From NCBI RefSeq assembly GCF_002095575.1, contig NZ_MLJJ01000017.1:1-64000 (forward strand): a DNA stretch of 64,000 nucleotides, written 5' to 3'. Below the pieces are notes generated by a model. It worked only from the letters and a program-made list of their open reading frames with translations, had not been told where the DNA came from and searched no databases. Positions 51,011 through 60,166 of this stretch are shown here, piece after piece. How positions within the stretch are numbered: the stretch's first letter is position 1; every line of letters begins with the position of its first letter. The position numbers and the translations under genes are program-made. This DNA comes from Pantoea septica. GTDB lineage: Bacteria > Pseudomonadota > Gammaproteobacteria > Enterobacterales > Enterobacteriaceae.

Positions 51011-51592
51011 ATGCAACGATGCGGCTGGGTCACTCAGGACCCGCTTTACCTGGCCTACCACGATCGGGAATGGGGCATTGCGCAAAACGATAAGCAGGCG
51101 CTGTTTGAGATGCTCTGTCTGGAAGGTCAGCAGGCGGGGCTCTCCTGGATCACCGTACTGAAGAAGCGAGAAAATTACCGGCGCGCCTTCCACGCCTTCG
51201 ACCCTCAGGCGGTCGGCTTAATGGATGAAGAGGATCTGGCGCGCCTGATGCAAGACAGCGGCCTGATACGCCATCGCGGCAAACTCGCCGCTATTATCGG
51301 CAACGCGCGCGCTTACCTGTCGATGGAGGCGAAAGGCGAAGATTTTGCGCGCTTCGTGTGGGGTTTTGTCGATAACCAGCCGGTTGTGCATCGCTTTGCC
51401 CACTACAGCGAGGCGCCGACCACCTCAGAGCAGGCTGTCGCGCTGTCGAAGGCCTTAAAGCAGCGTGGTTTTAAATTCGTCGGCCCGACAATTTGCCACT
51501 CCTTTATGCAGGCCTGCGGGCTGATTAGCGATCATCAGACAGACTGTTTTTGCCATCCTGACAACCTTTTACGCGCAAACCAGACAAAATAA
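51011..51592 (+). CDS. tag: DNA-3-methyladenine glycosylase I
   Basis: Removes 3-methyladenine from alkylated DNA. The 193 residues align with E. coli Tag (187). Zinc ligands are visible: Cys4 (MQRCGW), His17 (AYHDREWG), and the C-terminal His and Cys in ISDHQTDCFCHP. The conserved FEMLCLEGQQAGLSWITVLKK... block with its catalytic-pocket residues is intact. AGGATAAAGAAC precedes the ATG. It is followed by yiaD; in E. coli yiaC and bisC lie between them. Confidence 0.95.
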   Translation: MQRCGWVTQDPLYLAYHDREWGIAQNDKQALFEMLCLEGQQAGLSWITVLKKRENYRRAFHAFDPQAVGLMDEEDLARLMQDSGLIRHRGKLAAIIGNARAYLSMEAKGEDFARFVWGFVDNQPVVHRFAHYSEAPTTSEQAVALSKALKQRGFKFVGPTICHSFMQACGLISDHQTDCFCHPDNLLRANQTK

Positions 51593-51680
51593 GAGTTTCC
51601 CTCACTCCTTCTCTCTTTTTAAGCGGCATAATCTCGCCGCTTTAAAGACGTAATGTCTTTGTTTGATTTAGGGAATGAGC

Positions 51681-52343
51681 ATGTATAAAAAATCGTTTTC
51701 GCTTTGCCTGTTACTGAGCGGCAGTCTGGTACTGTCGGGTTGTACCGTTAACCCATACACCAATGAATCCCAGGCCGGAAAATCCGGCATCGGCGCGGGT
51801 CTTGGCGCACTGATGGGCGCCGGGGTGGGCGTACTCTCCTCCTCGAAGAAAGATCGCGGCAAAGGCGCGCTGATTGGCGCGGCATCCGGCGCGGCGCTTG
51901 GCGGCGGCATCGGCTACTACATGGATGTGCAGGAAGCCAAACTGCGCGAAAAAATGCGCGGCACCGGCGTCAGCGTAACCCGTCAGGGCGACAACATCGT
52001 GCTGAATATGCCGAATAACGTCACCTTCGACTCCAGCAGCAGCAGCCTGAAAGCGGCGGGCGCCAATACCCTGACCGGCGTGGCCATGGTGCTGAAAGAG
52101 TATCCGAAAACCGCGGTAAACGTGGTGGGCTACACCGACAGCACCGGCTCGCGCGCGCTGAATATGCGTCTGTCGCAGCAGCGTGCCGAGAGCGTCGCCG
52201 CTGCGCTGATTACCCAGGGCGTCGCGGCGGATCGTCTGCGCACCCAGGGCCTGGGTCCAGACAATCCGGTCGCCACCAACAGCACCGAAGCAGGCAAGGC
52301 GCAAAACCGCCGCGTGGAAATCACCCTTAGCCCGATCGGCTGA
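51681..52343 (+). CDS. yiaD: OmpA-family lipoprotein YiaD
   Basis: Outer-membrane lipoprotein with a peptidoglycan-binding OmpA domain; 220 residues. Signal peptide with lipobox LSGC (Cys21). A glycine-zipper stretch (GIGAGLGALMGAGVGVL, and GKGALIGAASGAALGGG) occupies roughly 35-80. The C-terminal OmpA domain has NVVGYTDSTG, LSQQRAESVAAAL and GKAQNRRVEITL. The ATG at 51681 is set by TTAGGG 7 bp ahead; an ATG 6 bp upstream is too close. E. coli YiaD can suppress bamD defects when overproduced. Confidence 0.94.
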   Translation: MYKKSFSLCLLLSGSLVLSGCTVNPYTNESQAGKSGIGAGLGALMGAGVGVLSSSKKDRGKGALIGAASGAALGGGIGYYMDVQEAKLREKMRGTGVSVTRQGDNIVLNMPNNVTFDSSSSSLKAAGANTLTGVAMVLKEYPKTAVNVVGYTDSTGSRALNMRLSQQRAESVAAALITQGVAADRLRTQGLGPDNPVATNSTEAGKAQNRRVEITLSPIG

Positions 52344-52348
52344 TGTGA

Positions 52349-52374
52349 AAACGCCCCCTGAGCGGGGCGTTTTT
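52349..52374 (+). terminator. yiaD terminator
   Basis: ACGCCCC / GGGGCGT hairpin with a CTGA-type loop, followed by T5, a few bases after the yiaD stop. Confidence 0.9.
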
Positions 52375-52506
52375 CGCCATAATGTGGTTTTTTTTGGCAT
52401 TTTTACGCGCTTTTTTCGACAAAACAAGGCGGATGGCATGCAACCTGTAGTGCCAAAACAGACTTTATGTTAGCGTGAAAAAAAGGTGTTCAGCGAGTCG
52501 TCCAGC

Positions 52507-53493
52507 ATGTCACTAAAAGCCATTGCCAGCGAATTAGGGTTGTCCGTTACCACGGTTAGCCGGGCGTTAAACGGCTATGAAGATGTGGCGGAGGAGACCC
52601 GTAAACGCGTCGAAGCAGAAGCGCAGCGTCGCGGCTATCGCCCCAACGCCGCCGCGCGCCGTCTGAAAACCGGCCGCGCCAATGCGGTAGGTTTGGTTTT
52701 CCCCGTCAGCACTTCGCCCATCAGCGACTGCCGCTTCAGCGAGATGCTGCTGACGCTCGATCAACGCCTGGCGCAGAGAGAGATCGACCTGATGCTGCTG
52801 GTGGACAAGCCCCACGACGGGCCGCGCACCCTGACCCGCCTGCTGCGCAGCCGCGTGCTGGATGCGCTGATCGTTACCCACACCCTGCCGCAGGATGAGC
52901 GCCTGCTGAGCCTGCAGCAAAAAAACTTTCGCTTTATCACGCTCGGCCGCAGCGACCTGCCGCAGCCCTACGCCTGGCTCGACGTCGATCACCACCACGG
53001 CTCGCGCCTGGCGGTAGAAGCCTGTCTGCAGCAGGGGCTGACGCGCATCGCCTGGCTGGGCAGCGACGAAGGCACCACCTTCGTACGCGATCGCCGTCAG
53101 GGTTTCCTTGACGCGATGGGCGCCGTCGCGCCGTTCGATATCGTCGCCGTGCCGCCGTCGCGTCGCGTCGGCTATCAGCAAACCGCCGCCTGGCTGGCGC
53201 AGGATGCGTCGCTGCAGGCGATCATCGCCGACAGCAGCGCGCTGGCGGAGGGCGCGGCGCTGGCGGTGCAGCAGGCGAACCGGCTTCACGGCAGCGAGGC
53301 GATCCGCCTCTATGCCTGGGAAGGCTTGCCGCGCGAAGCGATCGTCGAGGCGCCGGCGATCGCCATCCGTCAGGCCTCGGATCGCGAAACCGGCGATCAG
53401 CTTGCCGATCTGGTGGTGCAGATGCTTGACGGCGCGCCGCTGGAAGCGCTTCAGCTGTTGCGTCAGCCCTGGCTGGATAGTAAGCCGCGTTAA
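52507..53493 (+). CDS. LacI-family transcriptional regulator
   Basis: A 328-residue LacI-family repressor: helix-turn-helix LKAIASELGLSVTTVSRALNG (residues 3-23), hinge RRLKTGRANAVGLVFP, then a sugar-binding domain. The ATG at 52507 (MSLKAIASE) gives the typical N terminus; the GTG at 52486 is possible but has no better ribosome site. It precedes the PtxS-like regulator in the same direction by 67 bp. The ligand is unknown; it may be a second control of the ketogluconate operon or act elsewhere. Confidence 0.87.
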   Translation: MSLKAIASELGLSVTTVSRALNGYEDVAEETRKRVEAEAQRRGYRPNAAARRLKTGRANAVGLVFPVSTSPISDCRFSEMLLTLDQRLAQREIDLMLLVDKPHDGPRTLTRLLRSRVLDALIVTHTLPQDERLLSLQQKNFRFITLGRSDLPQPYAWLDVDHHHGSRLAVEACLQQGLTRIAWLGSDEGTTFVRDRRQGFLDAMGAVAPFDIVAVPPSRRVGYQQTAAWLAQDASLQAIIADSSALAEGAALAVQQANRLHGSEAIRLYAWEGLPREAIVEAPAIAIRQASDRETGDQLADLVVQMLDGAPLEALQLLRQPWLDSKPR

Positions 53494-53560
53494 TCGTGCT
53501 TTTTGCGACGGACCGCGCCTGTGCTAGTCTCTGCCTGTTTCTCTTTTTACAGGTACCGAC

Positions 53561-54586
53561 ATGAAGAACAGACCGCCTCGCGCCACCATTAGCGATGTCG
53601 CTCGCAGCGCGCGAACCGGTAAAACCAGCGTGTCTCGCTATCTCAATGGCGAGCAGCATCTTCTTTCCGCCGATTTAAAAGCCCGCATCGAACAGGCGAT
53701 CGCCGAGCTCGACTACCGTCCCAGCCAGATGGCGCGCGGGCTGAAGCGCGGCCGCACGCGGCTGATCGGACTGATTATCGCAGACATCACCAATCCCTAT
53801 TCCGTCGACGTGATGTGCGGCATCGAAGCCGCCTGCCGCGAGCGCGGCTTTACGCTGCTGATGTGCAACACCAACAATGAGGTGGATCTGGAGCAGCACT
53901 ATCTCCAGCTGCTAAGCAGCTATCAGGTGGAAGGCGTGGTGGTGAATGCCGTCGGCATGCGCGAAGAGGCGCTGAGCCGCCTGCAGCAGTCGCTGCTGCC
54001 GATGGTGCTGATCGACCGAAAAATTCCCGATTTCGCCTGCGATGTAGTCGGCCTGAACAACGCTGAAGCCACGGAGATCGCTACGCAGCATCTGCTTGAT
54101 AACGGCTATGAAGCGCTGCTGTTTTTGAGCGAGCCGCTGGGCAGCGTCAACACGCGCCGCGAACGCCTGCAGGCGTTCCGTCAGCGGCTCGCCGCCTGGC
54201 CGCAGATTGCGCATGAGAACGCCGAGGTGCCGCTGCATCAGCCTGCGGAGCTGGATGCGCTGCTGCTGGACTATACGCGGCGTCAGCGCGGAAAACGCGC
54301 GGCGGTCATGGTGGCGAACGGCGCCATGACGCTGCAGGTGGCGCGCGCGATGCAGCGCGTCGGCCTGCGCTGGGGCGAAAATATCGGCCTGCTCGGCTTC
54401 GACGAGCTGGAGTGGGCCGCGCTGGCCGGCGTCGGCATCACCACGCTGCGGCAGCCCACCTGGCAAATCGGCTATGCGGCGCTGGAGCGGCTGCTCGTCC
54501 GCATCGACGGCAGCGCCGGGCCCGCCGCCGAACAGGTTTTTTCCGGCGAGCTGGTGGTACGCGGCTCCAGCCAGCCCCTCGCCTGA
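53561..54586 (+). CDS. LacI-family regulator, PtxS/KguR-like
   Basis: A 341-residue LacI-family protein: ATISDVARSARTGKTSVSRYLNG (helix-turn-helix near residue 8) and YRPSQMARGLKRGRTRLIGLII (hinge helix). It resembles PtxS of Pseudomonas, the 2-ketogluconate-responsive repressor of the kgu operon, and lies directly upstream of kguE. A perfect palindrome of LacI-family type stands in the gap before kguE, its likely operator. The ATG at 53561 follows an ACAGG. Confidence 0.85.
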   Translation: MKNRPPRATISDVARSARTGKTSVSRYLNGEQHLLSADLKARIEQAIAELDYRPSQMARGLKRGRTRLIGLIIADITNPYSVDVMCGIEAACRERGFTLLMCNTNNEVDLEQHYLQLLSSYQVEGVVVNAVGMREEALSRLQQSLLPMVLIDRKIPDFACDVVGLNNAEATEIATQHLLDNGYEALLFLSEPLGSVNTRRERLQAFRQRLAAWPQIAHENAEVPLHQPAELDALLLDYTRRQRGKRAAVMVANGAMTLQVARAMQRVGLRWGENIGLLGFDELEWAALAGVGITTLRQPTWQIGYAALERLLVRIDGSAGPAAEQVFSGELVVRGSSQPLA

Positions 54587-54657
54587 TCCCTTTTCTTTCC
54601 CCTCTCTCGTGCTCGCTTCGTGAGCACGATCATAGTTTCAGCCTCTGCTCCTTTGCT

Positions 54658-54673
54658 TTGGAACCGGTTCCAA
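54658..54673. promoter_or_regulatory. LacI/PtxS-type operator before the kgu operon
   Basis: TTGGAACCGGTTCCAA is a perfect 16-bp palindrome centred on CG, 50 bp before the kguE ATG. It closely resembles the PtxS operator (TGAAACCGGTTTCA) as I recall it. No -35/-10 pair can be fixed around it with certainty. Confidence 0.8.
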
Positions 54674-54722
54674 TTAACGTTTTCTCTGTAACTTTTGCTT
54701 AACGCGCATTCCAGGGGTAACG

Positions 54723-55472
54723 ATGAACGCTGAAATTATTGTGGTGACCGCCGCCTACGGACAGCAACAGGTCGCCGCGCTGGGCGGTCAGCAGGCGCTG
54801 CTGCCGCTAATCCAGCAGGCCGGCGCCGACGGCGTCGAAATCCGCCGCGAACTCTTCGACGCCGCTACGCTCGCCACTCTGCCCGCGCTGGCTCAGGCCA
54901 TTCAGCACCATCAGCTGCGCGCCAGCTACTCGGTACCCGACACGCTGTTTTGTGACGACGGCGCGTTAAATCCCCAGCTGGAGAACTACCTTAAAGAAGC
55001 TCAGCAGCTGAACGCGCAGCGCCTCAAGCTGGCGCTAGGCGGATTTAACGGCGAGCTGCACGGCGCGGATTTGCGCGCGCTTGCGGAGCGCTATCCGGTG
55101 GAGCTGGCGGTAGAAAACGATCAAACCGATAACGGCAAGCTCGCGCCTTCGCTGCGTTTTTTCCAGGCGGCGGAGCAGGCGGACCTGCCGGTGACAATGA
55201 CATTCGATATGGGCAACTGGCTCTGGACGCAGGAGAACGCGCAGGCGGCGGCGACGCAGCTTGGGCGCTTCGTGCGTTACATTCACGTCAAGGCGGCCGA
55301 ACCGCACGGCGACAGCTATCGCGCGGTGGCGCTGGACGAGGCGAAAGCGGACTGGCGCGATCTGCTGCGCCAGCTGCCGGACAATGCGCCGCGCGGCATC
55401 GAATTCCCGCTGGAAGGCGAGGATCTGCTGGCGGTAACCCGCCGCTACGTGTCGCTGCTGCGCACGCTGTAA
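54723..55472 (+). CDS. kguE: sugar isomerase/epimerase-type protein KguE
   Basis: A 249-residue TIM-barrel protein of the xylose-isomerase-like/AP-endonuclease-2 superfamily. Probable metal ligands lie at strand ends: Glu in GADGVEIRREL and in ELAVEND, Asp in MTFDMGNW, His in RYIHVKAAEPHGDSY, and Glu in RGIEFPLEGEDLL. It is the first gene of kguE-kguK-kguT-kguD, as in Pseudomonas. Its precise role in 2-ketogluconate use is not established. The ATG at 54723 follows AGGGGTAACG. Confidence 0.85.
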   Translation: MNAEIIVVTAAYGQQQVAALGGQQALLPLIQQAGADGVEIRRELFDAATLATLPALAQAIQHHQLRASYSVPDTLFCDDGALNPQLENYLKEAQQLNAQRLKLALGGFNGELHGADLRALAERYPVELAVENDQTDNGKLAPSLRFFQAAEQADLPVTMTFDMGNWLWTQENAQAAATQLGRFVRYIHVKAAEPHGDSYRAVALDEAKADWRDLLRQLPDNAPRGIEFPLEGEDLLAVTRRYVSLLRTL

Positions 55473-55481
55473 GGAGAGAAG

Positions 55482-56435
55482 ATGACTACTTTGCATAACG
55501 GCGCGCTGGACGTCGTCACCATCGGCGAAGCGATGGCGATGTTCGTGGCGCGTGAAACCGGCGATCTCGCCGCCGCTGAAACCTTTATCAAGCGCGCGGC
55601 GGGCGCGGAGCTTAACGTCGCCATCGGTCTGGCGCGTCTCGGTCTGAAGGTCGGCTGGGTAAGCCGCGTCGGCGACGACAGTTTCGGCCGCTTTATCTGC
55701 CAGGTGCTGGAGAGCGAAGGCGTCGATCGCCGCCAGGTGACGAAAGATGCGCGCTACCCCACCGGTTTTCAGTTGAAATCCAAAGTCGACGACGGCTCCG
55801 ATCCGCTGGTGGAATATTTCCGTAAAGGCTCCGCCGCCAGCCATCTCTCCGTCGAGGATTTCAACAGCGACTACTTCGGCGCCGCACGCCATCTCCATTT
55901 GAGCGGCGTCGCGGCCGCGCTCTCCGCCAGCTCGCTGGCGCTGCTGAAGCACAGCGCGAAAGAGATGCGCGCGCGCGGCAAAACCATCTCTTTCGATCCT
56001 AACTTGCGGCCGGTGCTGTGGCGCAGCGAAGAGGAGATGCGCCAGCAGCTCAACCACCTGGCGGAGTACGCCGACTGGGTGCTGCCGGGCGAAAAAGAGG
56101 GCTATATCCTGACCGGCTACCGCCAGCCGGAAGCGATCGCCGATTTCTACCTCGATAAAGGGGTGAAAGCGGTGGTGATTAAAACCGGCTGCGACGGCGC
56201 CTGGTATAAAACCGCCCAGGGCGAGCAGGGCCAGGTCGAGGCGATTCGCGTCGAGAACGTGGTGGACACCGTTGGCGCGGGCGACGGTTTCGCCGTCGGC
56301 GTGATCAGCGCGCTGCTGGAAGGTAAAACGCTGCCGCAGGCGATTAAGCGCGGCAACAGAATCGGTTCGCTGGCGATTCAGGTGATCGGCGACAGCGAAG
56401 GGCTGCCGACGCGCAGCGAGTTAGGCGATTTCTAG
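55482..56435 (+). CDS. kguK: 2-ketogluconate kinase (PfkB family)
   Basis: Phosphorylates 2-keto-D-gluconate to its 6-phosphate. The 317 residues show PfkB/ribokinase motifs: VVTIGEAMAMF at the start, GLARLGLKVGWVSRVGDDSFGR near residue 50, and the C-terminal signature DTVGAGDGFAVGV with the catalytic Asp. 2-dehydro-3-deoxygluconate kinase is the closest alternative, but the kgu neighbours favour this call. It starts 9 bp after kguE with AAGGAGAG. Confidence 0.87.
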   Translation: MTTLHNGALDVVTIGEAMAMFVARETGDLAAAETFIKRAAGAELNVAIGLARLGLKVGWVSRVGDDSFGRFICQVLESEGVDRRQVTKDARYPTGFQLKSKVDDGSDPLVEYFRKGSAASHLSVEDFNSDYFGAARHLHLSGVAAALSASSLALLKHSAKEMRARGKTISFDPNLRPVLWRSEEEMRQQLNHLAEYADWVLPGEKEGYILTGYRQPEAIADFYLDKGVKAVVIKTGCDGAWYKTAQGEQGQVEAIRVENVVDTVGAGDGFAVGVISALLEGKTLPQAIKRGNRIGSLAIQVIGDSEGLPTRSELGDF

Positions 56436-56470
56436 CCTGCATCCGAACCGCAATATCAGAGGAGAACCGC

Positions 56471-57751
56471 ATGAAAACGCAGACAATCGCGCCAAAACGC
56501 TGGTGGTATATCATGCCCATCGTGTTTATCACCTACAGTCTGGCCTACCTGGATCGCGCAAACTTTAGCTTCGCCTCTGCCGCCGGCATTAACGACGACC
56601 TGGGCATCACCAAGGGCATGTCCTCGCTGCTGGGCGCGCTCTTCTTTCTCGGCTACTTCTTTTTTCAGATCCCCGGCGCGGTCTATGCCGAACGCCGCAG
56701 CGTAAAAAAACTGATTTTCTGGTGCCTGGTGCTGTGGGGCGTCTGCGCGTCGCTAACCGGCGTGGTCAGCAACATCCCGATGCTGGCGGCGATCCGCTTC
56801 GCGCTCGGGGTGGTGGAAGCGGCGGTGATGCCCGCGATGCTGATCTATATCAGCAACTGGTTCACCAGGTCGGAGCGCTCGCGCGCCAATACCTTTTTGA
56901 TCCTCGGCAACCCGGTAACGGTGCTCTGGATGTCGGTAGTCTCCGGCTATCTGATCGACGCGTTCGGCTGGCGCGAAATGTTTATCTTCGAAGGGATTCC
57001 GGCGGTGATTTGGGCCGTCGCCTGGTGGTTTATGGTGCAGGATAAGCCCGAGCAGTCGCGCTGGATGAGCGAAGAAGAGAAAGCCGCGCTGGCCGCCCAG
57101 CTGAAAAAAGAGCAGGAGAATATCAAAGCGGTGCGCAACTACAGCGAAGCGTTCCGCAACCGCAACGTTATTCTGCTCTGCATGCAATATTTCGCCTGGA
57201 GCATCGGCGTCTACGGCTTCGTGCTGTGGCTGCCGTCGATTCTGCGCAACGGCACGCAGATGGGCATGGTGGAAGCGGGCTGGCTGTCGGCGGTGCCTTA
57301 TCTGGCGGCGACCATCGCGATGATCGTCGTCTCCTGGGCGTCGGACAAAATGCAGAACCGCAAGCTCTTCGTCTGGCCGCTGCTGCTGATCGGCGCACTG
57401 GCGTTCCTCGGCTCTTATCTGGTCGGCTCCGACAATTTCTGGCTCTCTTACGCGCTGCTGGTCATTGCGGGCGCCGCCATGTATGCGCCTTACGGTCCCT
57501 TCTTCGCCATTATTCCGGAAATGCTGCCGCGCAACGTTTCAGGCGGCGCGATGGCGCTGATCAACAGCATGGGCGCGCTGGGTTCGTTCGTCGGTTCCTG
57601 GATTGTCGGCTATCTTAATGGAGCGACGGGTAGTCCGGCGGCCTCCTATATCTTTATGGGCGCAGCGCTGCTGGTCTCGGTGTGGCTGACGTTGATCGTC
57701 AAGCCCGCCGAAAACAAAACGCCGCCGCTGCACGGCGCGAAACACGCCTGA
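56471..57751 (+). CDS. kguT: 2-ketogluconate MFS transporter
   Basis: A 426-residue major facilitator of the anion:cation symporter group with twelve hydrophobic segments. The start MPIVFITYSLAYLDRANFSF and the loop FQIPGAVYAERRSVKK after helix 2 are typical of the family that takes up gluconate-like acids. A charged middle loop (about residues 195-225, with EEEKAALAAQLKKEQEN) divides the halves. It lies between kguK and kguD, 35 bp after kguK, so 2-ketogluconate is the likely substrate. Confidence 0.87.
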   Translation: MKTQTIAPKRWWYIMPIVFITYSLAYLDRANFSFASAAGINDDLGITKGMSSLLGALFFLGYFFFQIPGAVYAERRSVKKLIFWCLVLWGVCASLTGVVSNIPMLAAIRFALGVVEAAVMPAMLIYISNWFTRSERSRANTFLILGNPVTVLWMSVVSGYLIDAFGWREMFIFEGIPAVIWAVAWWFMVQDKPEQSRWMSEEEKAALAAQLKKEQENIKAVRNYSEAFRNRNVILLCMQYFAWSIGVYGFVLWLPSILRNGTQMGMVEAGWLSAVPYLAATIAMIVVSWASDKMQNRKLFVWPLLLIGALAFLGSYLVGSDNFWLSYALLVIAGAAMYAPYGPFFAIIPEMLPRNVSGGAMALINSMGALGSFVGSWIVGYLNGATGSPAASYIFMGAALLVSVWLTLIVKPAENKTPPLHGAKHA

Positions 57752-57823
57752 AAGCGTAAGCGCTGGCCCTCTTCTCCGGGCGACCTGCGTGTCGCCCGTC
57801 ACACGTTTTACAGGGAGCGAACG

Positions 57824-58795
57824 ATGAAACCATCCGTGATTCTGTATAAAAGCCTGCCGGACGATCTGCGCGCCCGGCTCGACGCCCATTTCAGCGTAAC
57901 CGAAATTAAAGATCTGTCGCCGGAAAGCCAGCAGCAGCACGCTGACGCGCTGGCGCAGGCCGAGGGGCTGATCGGCTCCGGCGGCAAGGTCGACGGCGAC
58001 CTGCTGGCGAAAATGCCGAAGCTGCGCGCCTGTTCGACCGTATCGGTAGGTTACGACAACTTCGACGTCGAGGCGCTCAACCAGCGTCATGTGCTGCTAA
58101 TGCATACGCCGACGGTGCTGACCGAAACGGTGGCCGATACCATGATGGCGCTGGTGCTGAGCAGCGCGCGCCGCGTGACCGAGCTGGACGCGTGGGTGAA
58201 GGCGGGGCAGTGGAACAAAAGCATTGGGCCGGACAAATTCGGCATCGACGTGCACCATAAAACGCTGGGCATTCTCGGCATGGGCCGCATCGGCATGGCG
58301 CTGGCGCAGCGCGCGCATTTCGGCTTCGGCATGAAGGTGCTGTACAACGCGCGCCGCGAACATGAAGAGGCGCAGTCGCGCTTTAGCGCGCAGCGCTGCG
58401 ATCTGGAAACGCTGCTGAAAGAGAGCGACTTTGTCTGCATCAGCCTGCCGCTGACCGAGCAGACGCACCATATGATCAGCGCGGCGCAGCTGAAGCTGAT
58501 GAAGCCGAGCGCCATCCTGATCAACGCCGGACGCGGTCCGGTGGTGGACGAAGAGGCGCTGATCGCCGCGCTGAAAGAGGGCACCATTCACGCGGCGGGC
58601 CTGGATGTGTTCGAGCAGGAGCCGCTGACCGCATCGCCGCTCTTCTCGCTGCCTAACGTTGTCGCGCTGCCGCACATCGGCTCCGCCACGCACGAGACGC
58701 GCTACGGCATGGCGCAGGACGCGGTGGAGAACCTGATCGCCGCGCTGACCGGCAAGGTGGAAAAGAACTGCGTTAATCCAGACATTCTCAAGTAA
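57824..58795 (+). CDS. ghrB: 2-ketogluconate/glyoxylate reductase
   Basis: NAD(P)H-dependent D-2-hydroxyacid dehydrogenase, 323 residues, closely matching E. coli GhrB ([73 protein letters not shown] with the catalytic His). In the kgu operon this enzyme (KguD) reduces 2-ketogluconate 6-phosphate to 6-phosphogluconate. The gene occupies the E. coli position near yiaD but now ends the kgu operon. GGGAG precedes the ATG. Confidence 0.92.
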   Translation: MKPSVILYKSLPDDLRARLDAHFSVTEIKDLSPESQQQHADALAQAEGLIGSGGKVDGDLLAKMPKLRACSTVSVGYDNFDVEALNQRHVLLMHTPTVLTETVADTMMALVLSSARRVTELDAWVKAGQWNKSIGPDKFGIDVHHKTLGILGMGRIGMALAQRAHFGFGMKVLYNARREHEEAQSRFSAQRCDLETLLKESDFVCISLPLTEQTHHMISAAQLKLMKPSAILINAGRGPVVDEEALIAALKEGTIHAAGLDVFEQEPLTASPLFSLPNVVALPHIGSATHETRYGMAQDAVENLIAALTGKVEKNCVNPDILK

Positions 58796-58810
58796 TCCGC
58801 CCTTCCCATT

Positions 58811-58832
58811 GCGCCCGCCGCTGGCGGGCGTT
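58811..58832 (+). terminator. terminator-like hairpin after ghrB
   Basis: CGCCCGCC / GGCGGGCG with a 3-nt GCT-type loop, followed by TTATCGTTG. The T tract is weak but the position is right for the operon end. Confidence 0.6.
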
Positions 58833-58874
58833 ATCGTTGATTCCCCATTCGTCACATGTTTTTAACTTCTATAT

Positions 58875-60128
58875 ATGTCTTTTTCTCAGTTCGGCGACAA
58901 ATTTACCCAGCACACCGGCATTTCACGTCTGATGGAAGATATGGGCGCAGGACTGCGCACGCCCGGCACGATTATGCTCGGCGGCGGCAATCCGGCGCAG
59001 ATCCCGGCGATGAATGACTATTTTCAGCAGCTGCTGCAACAAATGCATGACGAGGGCAAGCTGAGCGAAGCGCTCTGCAACTACGACGGCCCGCGCGGCA
59101 AGGCCACGCTGCTGAACGCGCTGGCGACGCTGCTCAGCAGCGAGCTGGGCTGGCCGGTGACCGCAAACAATATCGCCCTGACCAACGGCAGCCAGAGCGC
59201 TTTTTTCTATCTGTTCAACCTGTTCGCCGGCCGCCGCGCCGACGGCAGTAAAAAGCGCGTGCTCTTTCCGCTGGCGCCGGAATACCTGGGCTATGCCGAT
59301 GCTGGACTGGACGAAGGGCTGTTCGTTTCCGCTAAGCCCAATATCGAGCTGCTGCCGGAAGGCCAGTTTAAGTATCACGTCGATTTCGAACATCTGCCGA
59401 TGCATGACGATATCGGCCTGATCTGCGTGTCGCGCCCCACCAACCCGACCGGCAACGTGGTGACTGACGACGAACTGATGCAGCTCGACGCGCTGGCGCA
59501 GCAGCACGACGTGCCGCTGCTGATCGACAACGCCTACGGCGTGCCCTTCCCCGGTATTATTTTCAGCGACGCGCGCCCGCTGTGGAATCCCAATATTATT
59601 CTCTGCATGAGCCTGTCGAAGCTCGGCCTGCCCGGCGCGCGCTGCGGCATTATTGTCGCCGACGAAAAGATTATCGGCGCCATCAGCAATATGAACGGCA
59701 TTATTAGCCTGGCGCCCGGCAGCATCGGCCCCGCCATCGCCGCCGAGATGATCCAGCGCGGCGATCTGCTGCGGCTGTCGGAAACGGTGATTAAACCTTT
59801 CTATCAGGCCAAAGTGACCGAAACCATCGCTATCCTTCGTCGCTATCTTTCGGAAGATCGCTGCCTGATCCATAAGCCGGAAGGCGCGATTTTCCTCTGG
59901 CTGTGGTTCCGCGATCTGCCGATCAGCACCGAGGCGCTCTACCAGCGGCTTAAGGCGCGCGGCGTGCTGATGGTGCCGGGGCACTTTTTCTTCCCCGGCC
60001 TGGAGCAGGCATGGCCGCACACGCACCAGTGCATGCGCATGAACTATGTGCCGGACGCCGAGAATATCGAGCGCGCGGTGCAAATTCTGGCGGAAGAGGT
60101 GGAAAAAGCGTTCGCGGAGCAGCTTTAA
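58875..60128 (+). CDS. avtA: valine-pyruvate aminotransferase
   Basis: PLP-dependent transaminase C that makes alanine from pyruvate with valine as amino donor. The 417 residues equal E. coli AvtA. Recognisable parts are IMLGGGNPAQIPAM, TNGSQSAFFYLFNLFAGRR, VSRPTNPTGNVVTDDEL, DNAYGVPFPGI and the PLP lysine in CMSLSKLGLPGAR. The ATG at 58875 (MSFSQFGDKFTQHTG) matches E. coli although the ribosome site is weak. It is convergent with the MocR-type gene. Confidence 0.95.
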   Translation: MSFSQFGDKFTQHTGISRLMEDMGAGLRTPGTIMLGGGNPAQIPAMNDYFQQLLQQMHDEGKLSEALCNYDGPRGKATLLNALATLLSSELGWPVTANNIALTNGSQSAFFYLFNLFAGRRADGSKKRVLFPLAPEYLGYADAGLDEGLFVSAKPNIELLPEGQFKYHVDFEHLPMHDDIGLICVSRPTNPTGNVVTDDELMQLDALAQQHDVPLLIDNAYGVPFPGIIFSDARPLWNPNIILCMSLSKLGLPGARCGIIVADEKIIGAISNMNGIISLAPGSIGPAIAAEMIQRGDLLRLSETVIKPFYQAKVTETIAILRRYLSEDRCLIHKPEGAIFLWLWFRDLPISTEALYQRLKARGVLMVPGHFFFPGLEQAWPHTHQCMRMNYVPDAENIERAVQILAEEVEKAFAEQL

Positions 60129-60143
60129 TTCGCGATGTCGGAG

Positions 60144-60166
60144 GCGCGCCGGTTTGACCGGCGCGC
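60144..60166. terminator. convergent hairpin between avtA and the MocR gene
   Basis: GCGCGCCGGT / ACCGGCGCGC, a perfect 10-bp stem with a TTG loop filling the 38-bp gap. No clear T run on either side. Confidence 0.65.

Noticed and set aside
52434-52455. TGGCA-n12-TGCCA inverted repeat before the first LacI-family gene
   Set aside because: Five-base arms with a long spacer are too weak and do not look like a LacI-family operator with a central CG.
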